From NCBI GenBank assembly GCA_028015205.1, contig JAPWFG010000015.1, forward strand, positions 1,612,001 through 1,676,000: DNA of 64,000 bases. The letters are read 5' to 3'. How positions within the stretch are numbered: position 1 is the first letter of the stretch; every line of letters begins with the position of its first letter. The position numbers were made by a program, and so were the translations under genes. The notes beneath the pieces are model-generated. The model saw nothing but the letters and a program-made list of their open reading frames with translations, made no database searches and was not told where the DNA came from. Positions 13,181 through 24,832 of this stretch are shown in pieces. Source of the DNA: Mytilisepta virgata (taxonomy: Eukaryota; Mollusca; Bivalvia; Mytilida; Mytilidae).

Positions 13181-13922
13181 AAAGAATGTCATTGTCCAAA
13201 AGGTAACGTCTAGATTATACTTAGTGAAACTAAACTGATAAGCAAATTCGAGTGTAATCTTATGAACATTATCCTCACTAGTTGCTCATGAATTTTCGAT
13301 TTTGATTGGTCGACAACGTGATGTCTGGGATCTTTTATTTTCTGATAAATGAACCAGCGTATGAATATGTGAGCCAGTAAAATAGCGCCATTTCAAACCG
13401 CTCATTTCATTATTTTGCCGAAAAGTGTAGTTATTATGGAATTATAAGTAATAATAGTTATTTTTCAACAATTTATCGATGTATAAACTCGACACGTCAC
13501 TCACAAGCTTAACATAAAGTCCTTCGGATTTTCTTCAGTTTGTGAGTGAATTGGTTTCCTTTATACACCGATAAATTGGGTCAAAATTACTATAATAAAA
13601 CCTTACTTGCTTCATGTCTGTAAATAATCTTGTCTTAGAAAAAGTTCATAGTTTTAAGTCATGTCCCTTAATTATGAAGACGTTAATTGATAACAACTGC
13701 TTGGTAAAGATGAGGATTTTTGTGAGTTTCTTTCATTTTGCCTGGACGGTCAAAAATGGAGATCTCAACGTTGATAAAACATTTTCTCAGATAACTTTTT
13801 AAGTGGATATAGAAGCGAAACATAGAAGGCTTTATTGTAAAAATTTAGTTTCAGATTAAAAAAAAGTTGATAAATGTTGTTTGCAATAATTTCCATATAT
13901 CAAACAATTCCGATGCTGAAGA

Positions 13923-14344
13923 CATATAGTCAGTGGAAATATTTATTCGCCACCTCCGAGTTTTCCCGTAGGTTTCCCGACAAATTAACAAATTTTCAAA
14001 ATATTACTGTGAAGTCATTTCCCAACCAATTTTCATCAAACTTTCACTGTCATAGAAATATTTGAAATGTCATTGTTTATTTGTGTATTTATTTTGATTC
14101 GTGGTTTATGAGTGACAATGATTTAGTCACAAAGACGTAATATTTTCCTTATTATAATATACAAATATTTAGCGTTAAAAACGTTTTTTTTTTGTTATTA
14201 CGTCATGACAACTCTTTATTCTAGAATCGCACACTTATACATAAATGAATAAAATACGTTGTAAGTTGAAAAAATTCACTTTTTGACAGTGAAACTTCCC
14301 AATAAATCTGTGCTGGCGAATTATTATTTCCACTGACTGTATGT
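13923..14344. repeat. MITE-like element with 30-bp terminal inverted repeats
   Basis: The left end (13923-13952) reads catatagtcagtggaaat... and ends ttcgcca. The right end (14314-14344) is its reverse complement with few changes (tggcgaatta...ccactgactgtatgt). The interior of about 360 bp has no recognised coding sequence. It fits a non-autonomous DNA transposon; 'ta' next to the ends could be part of a target duplication but is not decisive. Confidence 0.7.
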
Positions 14345-15249
14345 AGTTCACTATCCGAAGAGAAATGCGACTTTCTCGTGGCTATCTTTCAATGTGATAC
14401 ATATTGCGTACAAACTACGCCTAATTAGAAACCTGTTAGAAAAAAAGGACTATATAAAAATACTTTTAAATCTTCGTAGTTGATAAAAGATTATTAATTC
14501 TATTTAAAATTTTACAACGCTGACCAAATTCAAACGATTTAATTTTTTTATAAACCTGCGTGTCAGGTTTTTGTAATGACATTTTCGAAGGGTTTTGTTT
14601 TCAAGCCGTAACTAGCCTAGTAAATTTTGAAAAACACATGTGGAGGGAAGACACGATTCCTTAATTAAGCAAATTTAAACTAAAGTTTGTGAACTTGATC
14701 TGCAAGATTGAGATTTTGTACGCTATTTCCGAAACAACCTCTACAATTGGAGAATATTAACAAAAAACGAAGAAATGTATCATCATTTAACTCAAAAAGG
14801 TATGTTGACGATAGAGATGGGACACGGATAACAAAATGGACAGGAAACGTCAAAAAATGACATACCAATAAACCAACGCCACCAAACAAACAAAACCACC
14901 GACAAGCAATGACATAAAAAATGTCAAAACTCAAACATGACAAATATATACATACATTTGTCCATCAAACACAGTTAAGATATTTGAAACTTCTTCACAC
15001 CACACCTCCCGTTGGTAGAAAGTAATCATGCAATGTCTCGCCGTTTTTCGGCGATACAGAAGAAGTGATTTTAACTAGTCCAACAGACGGTCAGACTAAT
15101 CACTACAGGGGTAACACAGCTCAATCTAGGGCTTTATTTATATTTTTAAATTTCTAGATATGCGTCTCTAGGTACACATTTTTGCTGTGAATGCAAGTGG
15201 TACTTTTGATGTACGGAAACGAGTAAAATAAATTCTGGGAATAAAATAT

Positions 15250-15582
15250 TGATTGATTTGTTGCTTAACGTCCAGTGGCAAATATTTCATACTTCTTCCG
15301 GACTAGAGCCAGTTCAACAGTTTATCAAACAATTCAAACAGTGATGGGGCGGGACACAGAAGGGAACTAATTGTGACTGCCACTATAAAAGGGTGAATGG
15401 ATGCATGGGTAGGTAGTGTAGCATTTTCCAAACACGTTACCAATTATGGTCTGCAATCAGGCTTTCCGTATTATGACCTGACAACCCCCTAACGAGAGGG
15501 TCTCCCTTATCCGCCACCTGGAACGCGCTAGACAGCTCTGTGGGTTGAGCTCATATGAGCCATCACATGTGCCTAGTGGAAT
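15250..15582 (-). repeat. SINE-like element, reverse orientation
   Basis: On the minus strand it runs from '...caacccacagagctgtctag' through an 'aagcctgattg' segment to the tail 'gccactggacgttaagcaac'. The same element, full length, is at about 59970-60375 (+); partial copies are at 53799-54016 and 56263-56501. The tail is shared with the tRNA-headed element at 45810. Confidence 0.65.
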
Positions 15583-16083
15583 AAAATACAAGTCAAAATT
15601 CAAATCCTTATGTTGGTCATTTCGCCATCTTAACCTGCTCTACAATAAAATATATGTTTTGCATTTCTAGCTGAGAATCGCTGACCAAATTTAATATGTC
15701 TAAATTTTTCAAACATAGTGAATGAAAATTTTTACTTTTACCAAGTATATTATTTCAATATATACCATACAAAATAATCCTACTTCAAATGATACTTCAA
15801 AGTTTTCTCTTCTATAGTTACTATAGAATCTAGAAAAAATTACATGCAATGTATCTAGATACAGGAATTCTCTAACAAAAGACACATCCGAATTCCCTTT
15901 TATATGTGATAAAATTAATCGGATTTACATGTGTTAGTAGTAAAGGATTTCATACATTACCATGAACAACATCTTATCGTATACAAAAGCACCATCGTAA
16001 ATACCAATCATTAAATATATATGATGTTTATTACCCTGATCCACACAAACGTACCGGGTATTCTTATATAATAGCATCCAAAA

Positions 16084-19000
16084 ATGAATTTATACCTTTT
16101 ATTATCATTACTGATGTGTATTTTGCAAATACGTGTTATTGATGGAAACATTATTCGAAAAGGTAGATTTCTGGTAAAACATGACAAACAAATTACTAAC
16201 GTTACAGAAACCAAACTTTTCACGACTTCTAAGACAAAATGTGTCCTTTTTTGTCAACGTACAAATTGTGCTGGTGCTAGCTATCATAACATTACAAATG
16301 AATGTCGATTAGTAGAATCATATAACTGCTTCTATACAGTGGTGATATCTACTGGGTGGACAATATTTATTCCTATAATGTAAGTAATTTTAAAATAAAC
16401 AATCCAAAGATACTAATATTAGATATAGTAAATTTATACTATACTCTATACGACGCATTTCAAGGAGTTACCTCTCATCAGCAGCATTAAAACCGAAACA
16501 TTTGGAAGACCAAAAACCAAACTTATTTTAAACAAGAAGTACTCAACCAAAAATACCGAAATAGGAAGCCAAATTTCAGCTAAGGAGATCTACCATGTGC
16601 AATACAAGGAATGAACCCTTAGTATTTCTATTATTTTTGAATTTTGCTAAATACTGGTAATTTAAATAACAAATCAATGAATAATCCTGTCAGACAAGTC
16701 TGACGACTGGGTTGGCGATTACCCTCGGGGAAATAGGATCCACCATGCAGAGGCATCGTCCCAGAGTGTCAAAATAACAAAATATATTATGATCCCTTAA
16801 ATGATCATGTGACATAGGAGGCATATTTGAGCTTTGTTCGCTTGAAAAAGACTCAACAAATGATTGTCGTAAAGAGCATTTAATTAAAATGCCATAAATC
16901 AATATCAGTATCAAAACAATAACAATTAAACTAAAAATTGACTAGTATCAAAACAAAATGCATGCTATGTACATTCATATATAATCAACCATTTCATAAA
17001 AAGCGAAGGTGGGGCGTAAAAAGCGCCTATCAGTATCAAACAACAACAAATAAACTAAAAATTGACTAGTATCGAAACCAAATGCATGCTATATACATTC
17101 ATATATAATCAACTATTACATAAAAAGTGGGGTGTAAAAAGTGCCTGCCAAATGTGTTTCCTAGGAAGACATTAATTTCCAAAAATTTCCAAAATTTTGA
17201 AATGAAACAGGTGGGAGGTAGGGGTGGACGTGGAAAACTTTGTCTTTTTAGGCTAAATCAACTTTTCTTGTATCAAACAATTTCTTCGTCAACTTGTTTA
17301 CATAAACTGGAGAAGAGGGAGTGCAGTTTGATTGGTTGATAAAATTCGGTGAATCGGCACACTCTAAAACAAGGAATACTGAACTATAAATAGAATTAAA
17401 AGTTGAGGGCATAGTGTAAATCAAATACCTGCTTTTGTGTATGCATGAATTAAAATAATTCTAAAATGTAAAATACAAGCAAAAAGCAATTTCTAATTAA
17501 TTTCTAAAAACAGTAAAAAACATTTAATTTATTTAGGGATCATAAATTAATTTGTGTACCATAAATACACTTATGATCCCTTAAATGATCATGTGACATA
17601 GGAGGCATATTTGAGCTTTGTTCGCTTGAAAAAGACTCAACAAATGATTGTCGTAAAGAGCATTTAATTAAAATGCCATAAATCAATATCAGTATCAAAA
17701 CAATAACAATTAAACTAAAAATTGACTAGTATCAAAACAAAATGCATGCTATGTACATTCATATATAATCAACCATTTCATAAAAAGCGAAGGTGGGGCG
17801 TAAAAAGCGCCACAAAGATTCTTCAAACTGAATCTATGTTCATCAATCCATAGATTATAGGTTGAAGAATCTGCCCCACCCGAAAATATGCCTCCAGTGT
17901 TTGGTAAATCATAAAATAAGACAAGAACCCATGTTCTAAAAACAAAAATAATCACAATAAAAAAGAAAAAATGTCATTTAACTGTCGCTTATCAAAGGGA
18001 GTACTGAAATGTCTCTAGTTGGAAGTTTGTTCAGCAAAAACACAACGGCGACAATGAACCACATTTGATGATCCCGGAAAAACGGACCACAGTTGATCAT
18101 GGAAGAACAGACCACAGTTAATGTTCTCGAAAGTTAAGACCACGGTTGAAATTTCCAGAAGTCCAGACAACACTGGAAATTTGTGAATGTCACCATTTAG
18201 TAAATGATGTTATGTCATAACGAAATTGGTAGTAGATAGTAATGACAGTTCAATGGTTGTTGTATGTTTTCACGATATACAGTTTAAGAGCTAACTGTCA
18301 CTTCGTGTATGGCTTATTCTCTGGTTGTTTACAGGTTGGACTACCCAGTACGTAAATTGGTTCCATGTTCGTTTTGTCAGTACTTGTAGCATTGTGACTG
18401 TTTTGCAAAAGTCACGACTGAAAGTCCTGCCTGTATTTCTCACACTATGTAATATGGCTGTACCCATTATTTTATTATTGCACATTACGTGTCTAGCTGT
18501 AGCATGCTGAAAACTGATAGTGTCCTACTGAAGGTTATTGTTTAAGATATTGTATACTAGATATAGTTTGTAATTGTTCTGTGAATTCACCACGGGATCT
18601 TACTAGATAAGCACTGTAAAATGTTATGTTGCACACTAAAATATGTGGTCTGTATATGACATCAAAGTACCTATATGAACTATCATCATTTCCGATCCTC
18701 GATTTGAACAATACCATGGTCTAAAAAATGTCTCCACTCTGTTCATAATACAATCCTTTCTGACTTGGTTCCCTATTCACTTTGGTGTCAGTACTCCCTA
18801 TATTTATATGCACTTGTATATATATATATAAAACACTAACCCTGAAAACATAATACAAAAGAGCAAAACTAGCGTAAATTGAAAGATAAAAATTATGTAC
18901 ATAAGTGTATATAAAACAGTGCTATGCATAAAACTAATATAGCACCAAAATATGTATTCATAAAAACAAAGTCACTATAATTAACAAACTTGAGTATTGT

Positions 19001-22000
19001 TATAAACACAAGTCGCCTCTGTCAATCTTGTGTGTATCTTGTACAGATTTGTGGAAAATTCCACATTAAGGAAACATGAATGTAACAAGATCAATTAAAT
19101 TTCTCTAAAATGATGAAAGTTCGTGGAAACAGATTTTGGCTAACTATCAATATAATGCAGTAAAATAACATGAACATGATTTTCATCTCAAGTTAACAAG
19201 CTGCCTCAGTCAGTCTTGTGCTTGAAAACATTACATGCACATTGTACAAAAAAGAAGCCAAACAATCACAATTTGTTAATTTGCAATGACCTAAACATCC
19301 CACAGCAGAAAGCCAAATATGATAATTTTGATTTAACTTCAGAAGGCCGCCTCAGTCAGTCCTTCTAAGTCAATCTTAACCAAAATTTGAATATTCACAT
19401 CTTTTAACATGCCTGAATTCCTGATAATAAAGGAACACGGATATAGCGTAAAAATGAATCTGATCGCCATCTTCCCATCGCCTTAATTTTACTATCCGGA
19501 ATTCCTAACATATGAGCAGTTGTAGCTGCACCTATTCTGAAACTGTGGGATTTATACTGAGTTGTATTATATTTGGTAAAAGATAAAACCTCATGAAGAA
19601 CAGCACAAAATTCTGATCGTGAAATAGGACAACCATCTCTGTAACAGAATAATGGACCATTTTGATTTCCCCTTAATATAAAAAATTGTTTAACTTTGCG
19701 TACAGGACAGATTTCATGGTCATTTTGTTGATGTAGCTCTAAAGAAACCGGCTGTTTCAAGGAATTATGTTTGAAGTTTGTCATAGTTATAATGAGTTTA
19801 CACTTGCCAGATTTAAGTTTTTTAATAATGACATCCTCATACTTCAGCAAATTCTGGTTGTTAGAAGACCTAACTGTGATCTCCCCAATTCTTAAAAATG
19901 CATGAAATGCCAAAGAAAACATAGCTTCAAACAATATCTTTTGAAAGTGTGAAGAACAAACATTAAAGAGTGCTTTCATTATATTCTTCAATATGGATAA
20001 TGTAATCGGACGCCTCATATCAGGGCCTGCTGCCAGACGCCGTGCTCCACATACCAATTTTCTAACCAAAAAATGAGCAGTTAAGTCTGGTGCTCCATGT
20101 ATCTTGAAAAAATAGGATAGAGCTGCCAAATAAGTACTTATCGTATTCGGTGTTTTTCCTTTATCGAATAAATATGCTATATACATTATGACATGTTCGA
20201 GTGACATTTTGTCAATACCCAGATGTATACCATATTGCTTTAAGAAAGATTTAACCATATTTAACCCATTTCTGTATGCTGATTTTGTATTCGGAGCAAT
20301 TGCAGCGTCTAGCAGCACAGTTGCTGTTTGAATTAAATGTTCAGAAGATCTGGGTCCACCACTGTTGGTTGGTCGTTCATATACCAAGCCTTTTGTCGAA
20401 ATTCCTTGATCTGAAAACGTGAAAGAAGATCAGCTAAAACATTAGAATGACCTGGAATATGCTCTGCTTTCATTAAAATGTTATATTTCATACAGAAAAT
20501 AACTAATTTCCTCACTAGCCGCATCACAGCTCTGTCTTTTGATGTCTGTTTGTTGATAATATAAACCACAGCTTGATTATCTGAATGAAATACAACACAC
20601 TTGTTACTAAAAAGGTGACCCCAAACTGCAACAGCTAGCACAATTGGGAACAGCTCCTTAAATGTAATAGACTTATCTCTCTTGCAAGGGATACTTCGTA
20701 CGGAAATAATTTTGGCACAGAACGCAAACTGTTATTTTAAAACAAAAAAAAAAACAAAAAACAAAAAAAAACAAAAAAAAATTGCGAAAAGGAACTTCCC
20801 AGTGTATGCAGCATGTCAGACTATCCTTACTCTCAAAATCGAGGAAAATAAATGGAAATGGTGAGCTGTCAAAGGGGGCATAAAACGACTTAAAATACAA
20901 AAATACAAAATACACAAGCCGAAAAAAACCAAATGGAAAATGGAAAAAAAACAGAACCAAACTAAAAAGTTAAAATTACCAAACGTTTCGACTAATGTGG
21001 CCTTGATCACGAGCATAAAAAAATAAAAAGGTATTGAATCTTTGAAATCCAAATCAATACTGTTTTCTATTTTCGTATGAGCTGTTTCGCAACATACTTA
21101 AGTTTTTTTTTCCTCACTCTCTGTTGTTCCTTTTGTTTTTTTGCTCTCGTATGCTCCGTATTTGGTCTGAGATATGTTTCTGTTGTATCAGTATTGGTAT
21201 TACATTGTTGACTTTTTGAATTACCCATGTTTTTTCTAGAGTCAGTTTCAATTATAAGGTTCTGTATTTGCAGGACAAATAAAACATACGTCGCTGAATC
21301 TAAATCATGGATTGACGCAGAGGTAAGTTGTTACATGTAAATATAAACGTATGTAACATGTAAACGTGAAATAGTGAGTAAATTCGCTACATTATCGTCA
21401 CATTAAGGGGAAATTTCTCATAAATTACTTTCAAAATGCCTATAATTGGTTTGAGCGGAACTCAATTCCAGACGTAAATCGTGTTTGCATGTTGAAGAAG
21501 AATGCACAAATCGTTATTTAAGAATGATACTATACTATTTCAGTTTGAATCCATAGACATTTTAAATACTAAAGCTGTTTTTCATACCTCAGTGTATTAG
21601 TTTCATTAGAATATCACAGTAAATATTATTATTATCCCTTGCTTGTTAGCAGGACAAAACTCGGTGTTCTATCCCAATGTTATATATTCTTGATCCTTAA
21701 AGCTGGAGTTTGTTTTTTTGGCAGAGATTTCTTTTACACATTCTAAAATTAAACCTTTCCTGAAGCTGCAATTATCTTACATTCCGTACCGTTTATGTTT
21801 GTTTTAATAATGAATTTTATATTCTAAGGTATCCATGGCATATTAGATCATGATTCTAAATGGTATTTCTTTTTACTAGCCAACCCCCCCCCCCCCCCCA
21901 ATAAAAAAAAATTAGACACGAGTTGAAAGCAACTATTATGCAGATATATCTTTGTCAAGTTGAAAAAAAAACACTTCATTACCTGTTTGCCGAGTTTATA

Positions 22001-22950
22001 TTTCCGAAGTTTGCCGATATTTACCGAGATGAAAGTCATTACGTTTATGGACCACCTGAGTATTTGAAGAAACAACATGGTGGATAATGGTTCGGATATC
22101 TCTATATAATCTTATTAGAAAATAATGGACTCCTGTCTTATATCTTAATTTCCACCATATTTGAGAGAAAAAGTAACATACGTGTATAAACTGTATTTGC
22201 ATTGATAGAATCACTGTATGTCGTTGGGTGGAAGACTTGCCAGTGTAAGGAGTTCATATGAGCACATATACATGATCAGTTTGCTGCCTGGTGAGTGATT
22301 TAATTTTTAAAATAAGAAAGTGATCTAGAGTACTTTAACTTTGGCATCCATGAGACTGCATTTTTTTAATGCGCGAGCGTGTCGTGTCCAACATTTTGTC
22401 TTAACTTTTAATTACTTTTTTCTACTCCCTTGTACTGTGTGGAATGAATACGGAAAGTCAAGAAATACCAAAGGGATATTCGGAGGGAAAAATCGAAACA
22501 ACTGACAAACTCCGGAGGACAACGAAGACAAGACCAAAACAATACATACATTACAATTAAAAACTAAAAACATATGAACAACATGGACCTCACCAAAAAA
22601 CCGGGGGTAGAATAAAATGTTCCATTTTCAAAATGTAACTGTTCAACGCGTAAAATACGAATATGTGATAAATACTTCTTGTAACACCTTGTATACGTTC
22701 TGAATCACTTATTTTGTGGATTGATCTTCAAGGTGTAGTGTGGGTGTGGATAGGAGGTTATTATAATACCAGTGAAGGAGTGTGGAAATGGACTGATACT
22801 GAAGAAATGGTACATCAAGTATATTGGGGCGTCGATAGACCAGATAACTACGGCGGAAACCAGAACTGTATGGTGTATCGTGATTTTCCAGGTTATTTTT
22901 GGGATGACAGAGAATGTTTTAATCCATATAGTTTTTTATGTGAATTTTGA
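16084..22950 (+). CDS. Secreted PAN-like/C-type lectin protein (4 exons, intact)
   Basis: Predicted extracellular lectin-like protein of 214 aa. Exons: 16084-16379, 21274-21322, 22209-22290 and 22733-22950; junction phases 2, 0 and 1 fit throughout and the total is 215 codons with the stop. Residues 1 to about 21 are a signal peptide. Residues 50-90 carry a PAN-like cysteine set (CVLFCQRTNC..A.YH....C.....NC). The CTLD follows: ESKSWIDAENHC, SLGGRLASV, VWVWIGG, WKWTD, RPDNYGGNQNC, WDDREC, FLCEF. All four canonical CTLD cysteines are present. The Ca/sugar loop reads RPD where mannose- or galactose-type lectins have EPN or QPD, so classical sugar binding is doubtful; WDD stands for WND. Sequons NVT, NIT and NTS are present. 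A possible poly(A) signal is at 23117. The first intron carries an antisense DIRS element. Confidence 0.88.
16787..17027 (+). repeat. 241-bp duplicated block, copy 1
   Basis: It runs from ttatgatcccttaaatgatc to gtaaaaagcgcc and is repeated, apparently without change, at 17571-17811 (offset 784). A shorter, diverged copy of its right half follows at 17028-17145. Confidence 0.85.
17571..17811 (+). repeat. 241-bp duplicated block, copy 2
   Basis: Second copy of 16787-17027, inside the first intron of the lectin gene. I see no difference between the copies, which points to a recent duplication or gene conversion. Confidence 0.85.
18040..18170 (+). repeat. Short degenerate tandem repeat (about 35-bp unit)
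   Basis: Three to four units built around 'accacagttgat' and 'gaccacggttgaa' separated by 'cccggaaaaacg'-like spacers. No coding signal. Confidence 0.5.
19005..19385 (-). repeat. Possible 3' region of the DIRS element
   Basis: Three spaced copies of a motif near 'gcctcagtcagtcttgtg' occur at about 19012, 19200 and 19345, just downstream of the recombinase. DIRS elements have complex internal and terminal repeats, so this may be part of one, but the boundaries cannot be set from one copy. Confidence 0.35.
19404..20387 (-). mobile_element. DIRS-type retroelement tyrosine recombinase
   Basis: A 327-residue open frame encoding a phage-integrase-like tyrosine recombinase, which integrates a circular DNA copy of the element without leaving a target duplication. 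The catalytic set is complete: R166 in AFHAFLRIGEIT, H281 and R284 in HSFRIGAATTA, W307 in GRW, and Y315 in RYIR. The N-terminal part (SAYRNGLNMVKSFL, NTISTYLAALSYF) is a SAM-like core-binding domain. It overlaps the RNase H frame by 55 bases in another frame, an arrangement seen in DIRS elements. It lies antisense in intron 1 of the lectin gene. Crypton is less likely because of the RNase H neighbour. Confidence 0.88.
20333..20731 (-). mobile_element. DIRS-type retroelement, RNase H fragment
   Basis: Reading on the minus strand from about 20731 gives SITFKELFPIVLAVAVWGH, then VFHSDNQAVVYIINKQTSK, and EHIPGHSNVLADLLSRF. These are the RNase H motifs found after the reverse transcriptase of DIRS retrotransposons, with the acidic residues in ELFP, SDN and NVLADLLSR. 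The reverse transcriptase that should precede it is missing: low-complexity A/C-rich sequence begins at about 20738. The element is therefore cut short at its 5' side. It belongs with the recombinase at 19404-20387. Confidence 0.82.
20738..20790. repeat. A/C low-complexity tract
   Basis: An (A)n-C-(A)n run that abuts the broken 5' side of the DIRS fragment. The open frames over it on both strands are composition artefacts. Confidence 0.8.
22462..22612 (+). repeat. Dispersed repeat, family 2 (lectin intron)
   Basis: 'ataccaaagggatattcgg', 'caactgacaaactccgga', 'gaacaacatggacc' and 'ccgggggtag' match the copies at 5305-5510 and 51720-52015. It lies between CTLD exons 22209-22290 and 22733-22950. 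Confidence 0.7.
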
Positions 22951-23116
22951 ATTTATCTAATTGGGTCACAAGTTCTTACAGAAAAGGGATAGCGTACAAG
23001 TGTTCTAACCTCATAAATAGCCAGTGAAACCGAGGAAAAACTGATTTCATTTACCTTAACCGGCTGAATAGATTAAATACAGTTTTGTCTTGTTTTGTAT
23101 GAGAATTTAAATGAAA

Positions 23117-23122
23117 AATAAA
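23117..23122 (+). terminator. Poly(A) signal AATAAA of the intact lectin gene
   Basis: AATAAA lies 167 bases after the lectin stop codon, the first clear one on this strand. Confidence 0.5.
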
Positions 23123-23573
23123 AGATGTTTACCATTATAAATTCATAAGACCTTATCTGGTTTCAGATTTTAAGTTTCCTTTTACTTATTCTCATACATG
23201 TATCAAATACTTAAGAGGCAAAAGTATTGTACATGTGTTTTGATAATTATTTGCCTGCATCAATTGCAAATTTACTTGTCAGTTCAAATACTGAAATACA
23301 GTATTGTTATCGCCATTCTATTATAAGTGCAAAGCAAAAATGGTTGATAAAAAAGCACTCGGAAGTGATGTAAACTCATCAACTTCAGAATAATTGATTG
23401 CTTGAAATTTACTCCTTCGTCCAATCAAAATCAACGTTTCAACCAACGTTGCATTAGAATGATAAATTGTTGAAAATATATAATTTGAGAATAAAATCGT
23501 CTGTTTGAGATGTTTTATGAAATCGGGTCTATAAGTCATCAGTCCATTATTAGATAATCATATCGAAGATCTT

Positions 23574-23874
23574 AGTTCAATGTAGGATAAAAAACTTAAT
23601 TCAAATAGTTTGGGGGGGGGGGGGGGGATCGCTGCAAGTTTTGTTATCCGACTTCGATTTTCCGAGATGAAAAGTACGGATTCAAGTGATGTCCAAGTCA
23701 ATATAAAGAACAAACACTCATTGTTGAGGAAAAACAGGACCCATGATACAAAAAGTATACTCTCAAAGCATATGCCCATATTGGTCAATTAATTTTTCCC
23801 AAATTAAGTTAAGACGGGGGATGGGGGTCAGTGAAAAAACTATGTGAATTAAGTTTTTTATCCTACATTGAACT
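23574..23874. repeat. MITE-like element with 39-bp inverted ends and a G-run
   Basis: The left end (23574-23612) agttcaatgtaggataaaaa... is matched by the right end (23836-23874) in reverse complement with about one change in 37. A run of about 16 G bases follows the left arm. The interior has no recognised gene; the open frames over it on both strands are not called. Confidence 0.75.
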
Positions 23875-24478
23875 TTTGATCTCGTCCCTTATATACATGT
23901 ACTCCTGGCGCTCTATTGATTCTATGTGTATGTTTTATGTTGTTTTGTATGGTTTTCGTCAGGATTGAATGGGTTAATTGGTTTATACGTCATTGCTGAC
24001 CTTACCTGCTGTTTTATTATTTATCTAAATGGACTTACACCATGGTCCATTTTCACAATATTTGCACAACTACAGTTAGTCAAAAGTGAGATATGATTAT
24101 CATCTCAGTTTAATTGTTATATTGACATCACGGAACCAGGGGATCGTTTCACAAACATCCGTAAAGTATTGTATAAAATGGTTTTAGTTATGGTCAAAAC
24201 TTCAAAGACTCGATGCAATAGTGTTTTTGTTCTAAAAAAATCATGTATTATGTTCTGTAAAAAGAATGAATTATGGTACAAGGCTTATAAAACAGATTCA
24301 AAATTCTTTTAATGATCAATAAATGTTAATGTAAAATATCTTTGTTTAGGTTTTCTTTTTTATATTATATAATTTCTGCAATAAATCAATAATTAGGAAA
24401 CATTTGATTGTATAGTATGGATACATCCTTCAATCGGTTACAAGGGAAATTTATGTAGTAGAAACATTTTAAAATCTG

Positions 24479-24487
24479 TATATAAAG
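24479..24487 (+). promoter_or_regulatory. TATA box of the third PAN-like/lectin gene
   Basis: TATATAAAG lies 52 bases before the ATG at 24531, which leaves room for a start site near 24510 and a very short 5' leader. Confidence 0.55.
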
Positions 24488-24832
24488 CAACCTCGAATCA
24501 GTTTGGTCATATAAAGTATCTCTCAGATTCATGGGGGTTTTCAGTCGTTCACTTCAAATTGTACTTCTTTGCCTCATTCAGGCTTGTCTTATAACTGTGG
24601 CTGATATAAATATTTCAAAGTTTTCTCTTAAAAGTAATGTAAGATTTAGGTCCATCTCCACAGCACATTTCAACACAGATTCGTTTTTGGGGTGTGTTTT
24701 TCAATGTATTGTTGTTAGTTGCTGCGGTTTATCATATGACAGCATTTCAAGAAAATGTTATTTTATGGAAAGATACAACTGTACCTCTACCGTAGAATCA
24801 TCTCCTGGATGGAAGTTGGCTACACATAAACC

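Larger units (their letters stand above)
6212..16083. other. 9.9-kb stretch without a recognised gene
   Basis: AT-rich sequence filled with repeats: family 4 (6296-6620 and 12580-13180), family 2 (7270-7870), family 3 (8988-9080 and 11855-12200), a 43-base A run near 12752, an inverted-repeat element at 13923-14344 and a SINE-like copy at 15250-15582. Short open frames such as 8785-8976 (-), 10863-11117 (-) and 14680-14943 (-) show no recognisable domain and are not called. Confidence 0.5.

Noticed and set aside
20673..21052. Phe-rich minus-strand frames
   Set aside because: They are produced by A/C low-complexity sequence next to the DIRS fragment.
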